This document shows positions 12,492 through 31,280 of a stretch of DNA of 62,000 nucleotides, one piece after another. How positions within the stretch are numbered: position 1 is the stretch's first letter; each line of letters starts with the position of its first letter. The DNA is from Chrysomallon squamiferum. Lineage: Eukaryota > Mollusca > Gastropoda > Neomphalida > Peltospiridae. The position numbers were made by a program, and so were the translations under genes. The stretch spans positions 13,154,617 to 13,216,616 of the forward strand of contig CM022678.1 in NCBI GenBank assembly GCA_012295275.1, given 5' to 3'. The notes below the pieces were generated by a model, which saw only the letters and a program-made list of their open reading frames with translations, searched no databases and was not told the origin of the DNA.

Positions 12492-12550
12492 GAGATAGCT
12501 GAATATTTATTACTTTCTGAAAATTATTTTGAAATGATGTTCAATTTATG
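12492..12550 (+). repeat. Inverted-repeat arm B
   Basis: These 59 bp, starting GAGATAGCTGAATATTTATT, are an exact reverse complement of 12724-12782. Arm B lies between arms A and A', so the two inverted pairs overlap instead of nesting. Confidence 0.96.
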
Positions 12551-12590
12551 CTTTATATATATATATATACATACACACACAACACACATA

Positions 12591-12688
12591 CACACACACA
12601 GACACTAAAAAAACATAAAATTCAGGTTTCTTAAATGTTAATCTTTTGTAAGTAAATAATTTATAAAATTAATTATCAATATGCTACA

Positions 12689-12694
<6 letters not shown>
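12591..12694 (-). repeat. Inverted-repeat arm A'
   Basis: Reverse complement of arm A at roughly 95% identity. It is preceded by AT and AC tracts (12551-12590) and followed by an (AT)n spacer. Confidence 0.93.
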
Positions 12695-12720
<26 letters not shown>

Positions 12721-12723
12721 ACA

Positions 12724-12782
12724 CATAAATTGAACATCATTTCAAAATAATTTTCAGAAAGTAATAAATATTCAGCTATCTC
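12724..12782 (-). repeat. Inverted-repeat arm B'
   Basis: Exact 59-bp reverse complement of arm B. Exact identity points to a recent duplication or gene conversion of this block, while A/A' has a handful of differences. Confidence 0.96.
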
Positions 12783-13239
12783 TCGTTGTTAGTATCAGAA
12801 AACCTGGAACTGTACATTTTAAAAATAGTAATTTAAGACAAAGGCGGGTTAATTGAAAAAAACACACTCAAAAAAACCCAGTTAATAATAAAACATTCTA
12901 TGGTTGATCTCAGAATTACTCCACAGAGCTAAAGTAAAATATTAAATATATTACATAAGACAAGTGACAGATACAAAACAAATTACTAGCAGTATTATTA
13001 AATTAGTGTTCTTTTTTTAGTACTATTGTTTTCTAGATTCATGAACACTTTTGATTTTATCTTGAATGATACGAAACGTGACGTCACTGCGTAAGTCAGA
13101 CATTAATATTTGGTGACGGTTCTATTATTTGTAATTCAATGTTTTATTTGTACAGAGTATTTGTGTTCTGGTTTATTGGTAGACGTCTGTTTATCTGTAA
13201 CTCAGTTAATCTTAGAAAGGATTCTGTCGCTGGCAAACT
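12783..13239. other. Unique AT-rich DNA
   Basis: No gene recognised. A consensus CRE palindrome lies at 13079-13086. Confidence 0.5.
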
Positions 13240-13590
13240 TGTACGTTACAAATGTCAGAATACGCCTTATATGTGTTATGAAGTTACAAATATGAGTTAA
13301 TACTTTCTAAATACTCTGATGCTACAAATGTATATAATGTATTTAAATAATGTGAAGTTATAAAAATGTGTCTAGAAAGTGAAATTACAAATATGTCATG
13401 AACGTGAAGTTACAAACATATGAAAGTGAAGTTACAAATATATCATGAAAGTGAAGTTACAAACATATCATGAAAGTGAAGTTACAAATATATCAAGAAA
13501 GTGAAGTTACATATCATGAAAGTGAAGCTTCAGAAAGTGAAGTCAATATCATATCAAGAAAATGAAGTTAACAATATGTCATAGAAGGTG
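13240..13590. repeat. Degenerate ~25-bp GAAGTTACAAATAT minisatellite
   Basis: Tandem, decayed copies of a ~25-bp unit, GTGAAGTTACAAATAT followed by ATCATGAAA. It is most regular at 13380-13530 and looser on both sides. Related copies occur at 18.5 kb. Confidence 0.85.
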
Positions 13591-13724
13591 ATTTTTATGC
13601 TTGACACATATTCTTTGTTACAGATGAAGTTTGTACTTGGCTGGTAAATGCTGTTTTTGTACAAATTTGTCTGCTTAGTAATTGTAAACATTAGTCTTGT
13701 AATAATTTTCATTTCTAAACAAAT

Positions 13725-13905
13725 GTAGATACATACATATATAACCACACACACACATACATACATACACACAGGCACACACACATACATATATACATAA
13801 ATACACATACACATACATACATATACACACATATATACATACATTCATACATACACACATACATACATACATACACACACGCACACATGCTCATACATAC
13901 ACACT
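13725..13905. repeat. ACAT/AC microsatellite
   Basis: ACATACAT, CACACA and TATACA words in irregular order. Minus-strand frames read as Cys/Val/Tyr/Met-rich artefacts. Confidence 0.92.
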
Positions 13906-13939
13906 TTAGTAATATTAAAAACATTTTGCAGTAATACTG

Positions 13940-14152
13940 AATGTATGTTTTTCTTCTTTTCTTTCTTTTTTTGTTTGTATGGAATTGTTTTAATTTGGGA
14001 GTTATGTTTTTTGTTTTGTAGCTTCTTTTTTTCAAAACAGAAAGATTATATATATATATATATATGTGTATATAATATATATGCATATGTGTGTGTGTGT
14101 GTGTGTGTGTGTGTTGTTGTTGTTGTTGTTTTGTTGGCGTTTTTTTTTTTTT
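13940..14152. repeat. T-rich, (AT)n, (GT)n, (GTT)n cluster
   Basis: A TTTC-rich patch at 13945-13975 is followed by (AT)n at about 14049-14066 and (GT)n at about 14089-14113. A few GTT units and a T run near 14140-14151 complete the cluster. Confidence 0.85.
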
Positions 14153-15412
14153 CTTACAATGACATAATCCTCCAAAAAGCTAAACAACAAGTTGGTAAAC
14201 ATCTAAACCCAACTTCGTAACATAAGCTGAGAGATTTTATATTTCTTGTGTGCGTTTTTATCATCAGGATTATTTCAGACTTCTCTTTTAATCCACTTTA
14301 TTTACATTTGTTTGTTTTGTTACGCGACCCCCTGTACCTCACTTTGAACACGCTTCAGGTAAGGATTAAACCGGCGCCGTACACAAACACACACCTTCAA
14401 AACGTTTTACTGTCTTTAAATTTTCTTGTCGTTTTCTTTTACTTTGTTTTTGGCATTTTGTTTTTATTTTTATTGCAATGGTGCAGAACGTGATGCTAAT
14501 TTCAGAATAATCAAACTATCAAAATAAATTTCAACTATGTATATGTTATTTGTTGAAGTAGTTACCTTGCATTGTTTTATTTTATACTGGTATTATGTGG
14601 GTGTATTTTTGTTTATTATTATCTTTTAGTTTGTTTATGACACACACACACACAAACCGACACACACACACAAAAGCGCGCGCGCACTCACGCACACACA
14701 CGTACATTTTTGGAACTTGTTTGAGATTTGTATGACGGTCTTAAAGAATTCTAAGAAACATTAGAATTAAAATTGCCACACAAATCTAAAATTATTCTAC
14801 CAGTTTGGTACAAGTAAAGACTGGTTAAGACTTCTAAGACGCACTAGAACTAAAAATTCTACAAATATTCTGCTACTACACCACTTTGGTACAACTAGTA
14901 ATAAAACTAACAAAGACGCATGATTTTACAAATGACTTGTTACAGGCAGAAATAAGTTCACACTCTCTGTTTCACGTCTGGCTCTCCACTCAATTACAAA
15001 ACCATCGCAGAGAAAGGAAATCTCTATGCTGCATTAGGACGCACCCCGGGGCTAAATTACATTTTGACGAAGTCAGAATCTTCAAAAAGTATAGCTCGCT
15101 GCCCTGCCCCTGTGTCTACAGTTTATTCATACACTGCTGATGTGTTTTGCCTAATTTAATTCTTGTTTCTTTTATATTTTTCTTGTTTTTTTTTATGGGG
15201 GTTGGTCTGGGGTCAGTGAAAGGTCAGTGACCTTCAAAGAAAGTTTTGAGTTGTGTAAATGTGTAAGTTCATTTAGAAAGTTGTGCTGTGAACATTCTTA
15301 ATAGATGTTGAACTGATACATAGTCTGTAATTGTTGGAAACAAGTATTGTAAGATATTTTGAAATCTTTGAGATATTCTGTGTTTTTATGTGTATATGTG
15401 ATTTGTTTAGGT
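14153..15412. other. Unique DNA with AC/CG tract and nuclear-receptor composite
   Basis: Unique sequence. (AC)n with a GCGCGCGC core lies at 14640-14702. A plus-strand frame at 14886-15140 (84 codons, Cys-rich C-terminus) is not recognisable. The notable site is the half-site composite at 15210-15233. Confidence 0.45.
15210..15233 (+). promoter_or_regulatory. DR5 + IR1 nuclear-receptor composite
   Basis: GGGTCA (15210-15215), a 5-nt spacer, AGGTCA (15221-15226), one base, then TGACCT (15228-15233). The first pair is a DR5, the layout of retinoic-acid elements. The second pair is a perfect IR1, the layout bound by EcR/USP and FXR-type receptors. The motif is read directly; use as an enhancer is inference. 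Confidence 0.4.
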
Positions 15413-15620
15413 TTACATACATACAGACAGACATACATACATACATACATTATACACATATAATACAAACATACATATGTATAAATATGCATACAAACAA
15501 GCAGATATGCATACATACATGCAGAGACATATACACATGTTTACATTCATACGCGCATACACACTTATACGCGCATGCATACATAATGCAAACATATAAA
15601 CATAAACAATACAAACACAC
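15413..15620. repeat. ACAT microsatellite
   Basis: ACATACAT, ACAGACAG and ATACAC words in irregular order over about 200 bp. Confidence 0.9.
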
Positions 15621-15814
15621 ACTGAACACGTGAAAGTTGTCTGTATAGCTGAGTTTAACGTCGTCCACAACGGTTCCATTCGTCAGAATGTTGTCAGCGG
15701 CGTCTGACGTTGGTGACGTCGTGACTGGACTTTCTGTCCTGCGTTCCCGAATATTGTCTACGTGCAGAGTCTAATCACACGTACGTGAACATAAGCAGAG
15801 AATCCTTAATCCTA
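15621..15814. other. Short unique CpG-containing segment
   Basis: Unique sequence between two ACAT arrays, with several GACGT/GTGACGTC words at about 15655-15725 and a CACGTG at 15627. No gene seen. Confidence 0.5.
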
Positions 15815-16404
15815 AACACACACATACATAACATACATACATACACACACACAAATATATACATACATAACATACATACATACACACACACATATATACA
15901 TACATAACATACATACATACATATATACATACATAACATACATACACACACACACACACAAATATATACATACATAACATACATACATACACACACAAAT
16001 ATATACATACATAACATACATACATACATATATACATACATAACATACACACACACACACAAATATATACATACATAACATACATACACACACACATATA
16101 TACATACATAACATACATACATACACACACACAAATATATACATACATACATACACACAAATATATACATACATACATACACACAAATATATACATACAT
16201 AACATACATACATACATATATATATATAACATACATACACACACACACATATATATACATACATAACATACATACACACACACAAATATATACATACATA
16301 ACATACATACACACATACATATATACATATATACATACATATACATACATATACACAAATATATATACATACATACACACACACACAAAATATATACATA
16401 CATA

Positions 16405-16435
<31 letters not shown>

Positions 16436-18145
16436 TATAATATATACATACATACATACATACATACACACACACAAATATATACATACACACACAAATA
16501 TATATATACATACACACACACACACAAATATATACATAACATACATACATACACACACACACAAATATACATACATATACATACATACATATACATACAA
16601 ATATATACATAACACAAATATATACATACATACATAAATACACACACATAAATATATACATACATAACATACATACATACACACACAAAAATATATACAT
16701 ACATAACATACATACATACACACAAATATATACATACATAACATACATACATATACACACAAATACATACATACATAATATAGGTACAAACACACACCAC
16801 AAATATATACATACATAACATACATACATACACACACACAAATATATACATACATAACATAGGTACATACACATATATATATATATACATACATAACATA
16901 CACATACATATACACACAAATAATATACATACATAATAACATACATACACACACACATGAATATATACATACATATATAATATACATACATATATATACA
17001 TACATACATACATACATACATACACACACATATATACATACATAACATACGTACATACATACACACACAAATATATACATACATACGTACATACACACAC
17101 AAATATATACATACATAACATACATATATACACACACACAAATATATACATACATAACATATATATATACACACACACGAATATATACATACATAACATA
17201 TACATACACACACACAAATATATACATAACATACATACATACACACACATATATACATACATAACATAGGTACATACATACACACACAAATATATACATA
17301 CATAACATATAAATATATATACACACACACACAAATATATACATACATAATAACATAGGTACACACACACACAAACATATATATATATACATACACACAA
17401 ATATATACATACATAACATACATACACACAAACACACAAATATATAAATACATATATATATACATACATACACACACACACACACACATAACATAGGTAC
17501 ACACACACACAAATAATAGATACATAACATATACATACATACACACACAAAATATACATACATAACATACATACATACACACACAAAATATATACATACA
17601 TAACATATATACACACACACATACAAATATATACATACATAACATAGGTACATATATATACATACATACACAACAAATACAAACATATACATACATAACC
17701 CACGTACATACACACAAATATATACATACATATAACATACATACATACACACACAAATATATACATACATAACAGGTACACACACACATAAATATATATA
17801 TACATAACATACGTACATACACTCACACAAATATATACATACATAACATAGGTACATACATATACACACAAATATATATATATATACATAACATACATAC
17901 ATACACACAAAAATATATATATACATAACATACGTACATACACACACACACAAATATATACATACATAACATACGTACATACATACACACAATATATATA
18001 TATACATACATAACATAGGTACACACACATAAATATATATATATATATACATAACATACGTACATACACACACACACAAATATATACATACATAACATAC
18101 GTACATACACACACAAAAACACAAACATAAGACAAACATACACAC
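15815..18145. repeat. 2.3-kb compound ACAT/AC/AT array with ~40-bp period
   Basis: The array repeats a phrase of about 35-45 bp: ACAC-rich words, AAATATATACATACATAACAT, then ACATACAT words. Dozens of variable copies are present, with occasional GGTACATAC or CGTACATAC substitutions. No TAA, TAG or TGA arises on the minus strand, so three overlapping minus frames stay open for 680-790 codons of Cys/Val/Tyr/Met/Ile. Simultaneous openness of all frames on one strand is the mark of a stop-free repeat, not a gene. Confidence 0.95.
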
Positions 18146-18447
18146 ATATACGCTTTGACATTTGAAAACTATATCTATATTCGCCAGACATTTTAGGAAT
18201 TAAAGAACTGTACAGCACTGTCGTTAACGATTATTGTCTGCAGTCTCGGCGCGGACTCGGAATTGTTTTTGCCATCAACCAAATGTTTGCCTCGCTGTGT
18301 GCTTCACTCCTCTCACTTTGTCTTCTTGTTTCTCTCTAACTCACCATGAAATTAGAAGTCGAACACTGGAATTCTAAAGACAGATCGGTCCAGAAATAAA
18401 AACACTCCTAACTTCTTATAAAGGTGCTCTATCCAACAGGTTTTATT
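18146..18447. other. Unique DNA
   Basis: Unique sequence, moderately CpG-containing near 18220-18290. No gene recognised. Confidence 0.5.
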
Positions 18448-18720
18448 AATACTACTACTACTACTACTGCTTCTACTACTGCTGCTGCTACTACCACTAC
18501 TAAAAATGAAGTTACAAATATATGACTAAAAAGTGAAATTACAGATACAAGTCAAGAAGGTGAAATCACAAATATGTAATGTACTATTACTACTGAACTA
18601 GTATTATTACTACTATAACTTCTGCAACTATTATTATTATTACTACTACTACTACTGTTACAACTATTACTATTTCTATTATTCTTATTACTACGATTAC
18701 TACTTATATTATTATTTAAG
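18448..18720. repeat. TAC triplet field with embedded GAAGTTACAAATAT copies
   Basis: (TAC)n/(TGC)n triplets at 18448-18502 and 18583-18720 flank about three degenerate copies (18506-18582) of the GAAGTTACAAATAT-type unit found at 13.2-13.6 kb. Confidence 0.85.
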
Positions 18721-18938
18721 AAATCTCAAATAAAAGAAAGAAAACTCAGATGAACCGATTCATTTATGAAACTATATATTGTAATTCATAAATATATAGA
18801 TAGATAGAGAGAATGAAAAAAAGACTGAAACACAGATAGATAAGAGAGAGTTACCCAAAGACAAACGGGTGGCATACCAATATTTATATGTTTTTAGTTA
18901 TATATATCGCAAATATATATACATATATACATACATAC

Positions 18939-18978
<40 letters not shown>
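18721..18978. repeat. GATA remnant, AT/ACAT and (GT)n
   Basis: A short GATAGA patch lies near 18795-18845. TATA/ACAT words run at about 18898-18948 and end in (GT)n to about 18977. Confidence 0.75.
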
Positions 18979-20429
<1,451 letters not shown>

Positions 20430-20443
20430 TTCCGCTCTCGTTT

Positions 20444-20494
<51 letters not shown>

Positions 20495-20610
20495 CACACA
20501 CACACACAAACAAACTCACACTAACACTTTTCACACACACACAAACACACACACAGCACTAACACTTTTCACACACACACACACACACTCACACTAACAC
20601 TTTTCACACA
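20430..20610. repeat. (CT)n-(CA)n with three CACTAACACTTTTCACAC repeats
   Basis: A CT-rich run passes into (CA)n at about 20459-20491. Three dispersed copies of CACTAACACTTTTCACACA, separated by CA tracts of different length, follow to about 20610. It is a CA array in which one mutated segment has been copied with its flanks. Confidence 0.9.
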
Positions 20611-21655
<1,045 letters not shown>

Positions 21656-21890
21656 CAGGGACACAAACACACACAAATAAAATAAAATAAATAATAATAA
21701 TAAGTGACAGAAAGAGGCAGAATGAGAGGGATGCAGAGAAAGAAACTGATAAAGTGAGAGAGAGATAAATAAAGTTACTAAAAATGGGATTACAGAGAAA
21801 GAAACAGCCTAAGCATTTGGAAGCGCGCGAGCGCGCGCGCCTGTGTGTGTGTATGAAAGAAAGAAAGAAAGAAAGAGTATTAAGAGAAAA
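21656..21890. repeat. AAT, GA-rich, CG/GT and AAAG tracts
   Basis: AAAT/AAT words at 21677-21703 are followed by purine-rich sequence, a GCGCGCGAGCGCGCGCGC segment at about 21823-21841, (GT)n at about 21842-21851 and (GAAA)n at about 21856-21876. The alternating CG-GT stretch is a strong Z-DNA former by composition. Confidence 0.8.
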
Positions 21891-21930
21891 ACAAAGCCAG
21901 AATAAAGAGATGGAAAGAGAGATTAAAAAG

Positions 21931-22050
21931 AGATAAAGAGAGATACAGATATTGATAAAGAGATAAAGAGAGATACAGATATTGATAAAGGGATAAAGAG
22001 AGATACAGATATTGATAAAGAGATAAAGAGAGATACAGATATTGATAAAG
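21931..22050. repeat. 30-bp minisatellite, four copies
   Basis: Four 30-bp copies start at 21931, 21961, 21991 and 22021. Each reads AGATAAAGAG, AGATACAGAT, ATTGATAAAG; the third differs by one base. The 30-bp length keeps minus frames open in multiples of 10 codons, so the apparent peptide repeat is an artefact. Confidence 0.96.
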
Positions 22051-22665
22051 AGATACCGAGAATGGGTCAAAATAAAGAAGAAAAAAATGTGGATATGTGT
22101 ATGTTAGAGAGACAGAAAGGTAGAAAGAGAGAGGGAAAAAGAGAGAAATGAAGAACGTGTATATAACAAAGAGAGAAATTGGAGAAAAGAAAAAAATGTC
22201 ATATATGAAAAAGAGAAAATTTTGTATCATACTGTACATTCTCAACATCTCACAACAAAATTCATTTCAGGAAAAAGTTGTGAAAAATAGATTTTAATTA
22301 TCTACAAGAAATTAGCATTTATCTCCCTTGTCATAACTCACGCGGTCTGTAAGAGAGGCTTTGTATTACGCAGCTAGTACAGTTATGACGTTCATAAAAG
22401 TTTTATTGCCTCGACTTTTATCAGCAGAACAAGTTGTATGATTTACTGACATCTTTAATTGGCCTGTCAAAACTTCTTCGATCATTCATCTTCTCTCCTC
22501 TCTACAACAGCGCTTGCCAAGTGTTCGCGCGTTTTATCTGAAGCCGCCATATTACAAGAGCTATGTTGTACTATCTACACAACTGATCCGATCTATACTA
22601 CACAGCCCCTTGAGCAAGTTTATCAGATTTTCGTAATGCTACCTCATTTTTCTCTTGCCGTTTTT
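22051..22665. other. Purine-rich then unique DNA
   Basis: A GAGA-rich decayed stretch runs to about 22220, then unique sequence. GCCGCCATATT at about 22541 resembles a YY1 motif. No gene recognised. Confidence 0.45.
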
Positions 22666-22837
22666 TATTTTATTTATTTATTTATTTATTATTAATTATT
22701 ATTATTATTAATGTTGTTGTTTTGTTATTGTTATTATTATTATCATTATTGTTATATTATCATCATTATTATTATGTTTGATTTATATGATTATATTTAA
22801 TAATTTTTGTATATTTGTTATATAATTATCTAAATTA

Positions 22838-22868
<31 letters not shown>
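22666..22868. repeat. (TTTA)n, (ATT)n and (AT)n cluster
   Basis: TTTATTTA words at 22668-22690 pass into interrupted ATT/GTT triplets to about 22775, with a terminal (AT)n at about 22841-22868. Confidence 0.88.
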
Positions 22869-25507
<2,639 letters not shown>

Positions 25508-26319
25508 GTATATGTTATTTATCAGTTTCGCTAATTTTTATTTGGAGTATCTATCTGCTTCATGATATGTAATTACACGCACACACATATATACATACCT
25601 ATATGCACGTAAAATCATACACTCATACGTAGATGATACATTATACATGTATAACACATCAACACGCGCGTGCACTCACATAGAGATATAGAGAAAGACA
25701 CTTTACTGTTAGTTATATGCTGGCCTTCAGAACACATCATTACCTAACTGATAAACAAACAGTCAATTCTAATAACTTCCACCTTCACGTTAATATGATG
25801 TGTTCTGCTAACATGTGCGAATCCTTAAACATGAGAACATGTGACACTTCCCTTCGTCATTGCTAAGTAGATTGTTGGCTTGGCTCGGGCTGTGTTATCC
25901 AGAGAAGACAATGCCCGGAGTAACTCTGCTAGCGCGGACTGGTCTCAGAGTGCTGTGTGACACGGAATTCTCCAGATGAAAGATGCCACGAGACGAGGTA
26001 CACGTGTACGTGATACAGTTTCAATTAGAGAAACGCGCCTCACTGAATGCCAGCATTCTGTTCCGCCATCTTGACGTTCGTTCGTTACCATGACGACGCA
26101 TAGACTGGTCACCACATGTGGACAGTTAACTCAGAGAAAGAGGGAAGAGACGGAGGAAAGAAAGAGCAAATAAACAACGAATAAAAACGAATAAGAAATA
26201 AACAAAATAAACATAATTAATTAAAGAGAGAAAAAAATAAAGAATAAAACAGACAATTCTTATGAAATTTGTATGCAGATAATGAGAATATCATTTATCT
26301 ATTTACAAATTAATATATA
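25508..26319. other. Unique segment with CpG-rich core
   Basis: The part at about 25860-26125 is among the most G+C-balanced in the window. It contains CGCCATCTT (a YY1-type match near 26065) and a CACGTG at 26001. No frame on either strand is long or recognisable. It is a candidate regulatory or exon-adjacent stretch. Confidence 0.4.
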
Positions 26320-26605
<286 letters not shown>

Positions 26606-26653
26606 TAAATATGTATTTCAACAGATGCAGGCGAAAATACTCGAATATATTCT

Positions 26654-27197
<544 letters not shown>

Positions 27198-27421
27198 CCT
27201 ACCTACATATATATGCACACATACATACATACACATATACATACACATATACATACACATATATACATACATACATACACACATACATACATACATTTAT
27301 ACATACATACACACATACATACATACACATATACATACACACATATATACATACATACATACCTTCTACATTTATATCTATCAGTCTGTATATATTCTGT
27401 CTTTCACTCTTTATCTATCTA

Positions 27422-27474
<53 letters not shown>
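27198..27474. repeat. ACAT array and (GT)n
   Basis: ACATACAT, ACACAT and ATATAC words run at 27198-27363. A short TCTATCTA patch follows, then (TG)n at about 27424-27474. Confidence 0.93.
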
Positions 27475-27475
<1 letters not shown>

Positions 27476-28032
27476 GGACTCAGTGTCAGACTTTATACAT
27501 GTGTTACTTTCTGACTCGTATAACTTTTTTCTATCTCGCTTTCTTTCGTCTCAAAATAAACTGATCGATAATAGTTATGTCCCTTTGATCACGAGACATG
27601 GTGTCTAGAATTCGACAGACGCACATGGGACAAGAAAATCGATTTCTCTGCAGAGATATTTTTTTTTCTAAAGAAATAAGAGAAACAAGAAGATCTTGGG
27701 TGACTGTAGTGTAATTCGCAATACATTATATATATGGCAGTTATTTAACTTGTTGCTTTTATTTTCTCGAATTTGGGCCTACACTTGAGTAGATCAATCG
27801 TTCAAATCGCTTCAGTAGATTCAGTCACTCGTGAATCTGGATATAGTTAAAGTGTTATGAATGAAAAAATAATGTGTTTGATAAGAAATTCCATTTAATT
27901 CTAAATTCACACAGACATAGAAAAATGCAGACACATATTAGTATTAGGTGCACGAGAACGGTCATATAAAAAATAAAAAAATCAATAGAAAGATAGTGAG
28001 AAAGACAAACATTCCGATACATAGTTATTTAT

Positions 28033-28035
<3 letters not shown>
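27475..28035. other. Unique AT-rich DNA
   Basis: No gene or RNA recognised. GTTCAAATCG near 27791 resembles a tRNA B box, but no cloverleaf can be folded around it. Confidence 0.5.
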
Positions 28036-28317
<282 letters not shown>

Positions 28318-29566
28318 GTATGTACTATCACACAGAGAGGTAAATACCAGCGTGGGCGGAGAACTCAGTGGTAGGAATAATAATACACACTTCTTGTCAG
28401 AAATAAAATGTTCGTTTTATCGCGTTTAAATAAATGAGGTAATACTGAGAGCATATTGTTATCTCTTATTTTGTTCTTCAGTTTCATTACATTTATCTTT
28501 TTCGGGTTTGGAATGTAGGATAAATTATCTTTGTATGAAACGATAAAATCAATTTGAGTTAATACTGATCTCATTCGTTAATTCAGACGTCTCTGTTAAC
28601 ATGGGTGGAGTGCTTTCCCTTGTTTTTGTTATGTTTCTGATTAATGTGGGCACCATAATTTATGAGAGAATCAATCTACTCAATCAAAAAAGCCCATAAC
28701 TCTTATGACGTTTCAAAACTCCAGTTTTTCTTCCTTCTCTTTCACATATATTATTAACGTTTTAAAAAGAGCTTATATGATGATACGAGAGAGAAATCGA
28801 GCTTCTGGCTACGTTATCTAATACGTTCAAAGAATTTTCAAGATGATACTTCACACATGCCACGGATCTAGATAAACCAAAGAGGATACTAGGTCGGAAT
28901 GGTAAAAATTTGCTATTTAATGAAACGAAAAAAAAAAAATATATATATATATATATATATTAAAATTAAATATTTTTTTAGTCTGTATATGCTTAGGATT
29001 GTTTTTCTTTTTAAAAAATTAAAGAAAAAGGAATGATAAAAAAAAGACTAAGTTGCCGTTCTATCAAGAGATAATTATTCTATGAAACTAAAAGAATTAA
29101 AAAGGGGGGAACACGCTAACATCAAAAGAGAATATTTAATTTTATGGTTTCATTTCATTTCTAAATCCTTTCTAGTCGTAAAGTAGATAGTATTACCACC
29201 AGCGTAACGAAAGTATCATCAGAACAAGCTGTGAGGAGAGTAGCACTTTGAAAAGAATAGTTTTGAAAAGCCGCCAAAGATTAACAATTTCTGGCAGTTT
29301 GTCTCTCACAATTTTCACTTCGTTACTAAAGCAAACACACGAATTAAGACGCTAAGCAGAAGAACTAAAACATAGCAGAATCATTCAATTTGTCATGCCT
29401 CGTCCACGATGACAAGCGGAGAGGTAACAAACAAAAGAAGTGATTTATAACTTAACTAAAAAAGTTAATTTGGTTTAATTGGACTTCAGAGATTTGACGT
29501 AATCGTACTGCGTTTGTGCGAACGTGCGTGACAGACAAATATGTGCATGTGTGTGTGTATTTTGTC

Positions 29567-29570
<4 letters not shown>
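28318..29570. other. Unique AT-rich DNA
   Basis: Unique sequence with (AT)n at about 28941-28960. No gene recognised on either strand. Confidence 0.5.

Positions 29571-29644
<74 letters not shown>
29571..29644. repeat. (AG)n microsatellite, 74 bp
   Basis: Uninterrupted AG tract. Confidence 0.98.
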
Positions 29645-31179
<1,535 letters not shown>

Positions 31180-31280
31180 TTAGTGTGTTAAACATGTTAG
31201 TGTGTCAGACATGTTAGTGTGTTAAACATGTTAGTGTGTCAGACATGTTAGTGTGTCAGACATGTTAGTTTGTTACATAG
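31180..31280. repeat. 17-bp minisatellite, 5.5 copies
   Basis: Units begin at 31180, 31197, 31214, 31231 and 31248. Each reads TTAGTGTGT, then either TAAACATG or CAGACATG, in the order a-b-a-b-b. A degenerate sixth copy follows. The alternation suggests a former 34-bp dimer unit. Confidence 0.95.

Noticed and set aside
15771-18147. Three very long overlapping minus-strand open frames (about 680-790 codons).
   Set aside because: They lie wholly in the ACAT/AC/AT array, all three frames of one strand are open at once, and the translation is only Cys, Val, Tyr, Met, Ile and Leu words. This is a stop-free repeat, not a gene.
27780-27850. Possible tRNA (GTTCAAATCG B-box-like word).
   Set aside because: No matching A box at the right distance and no acceptor, D or anticodon stems can be formed.
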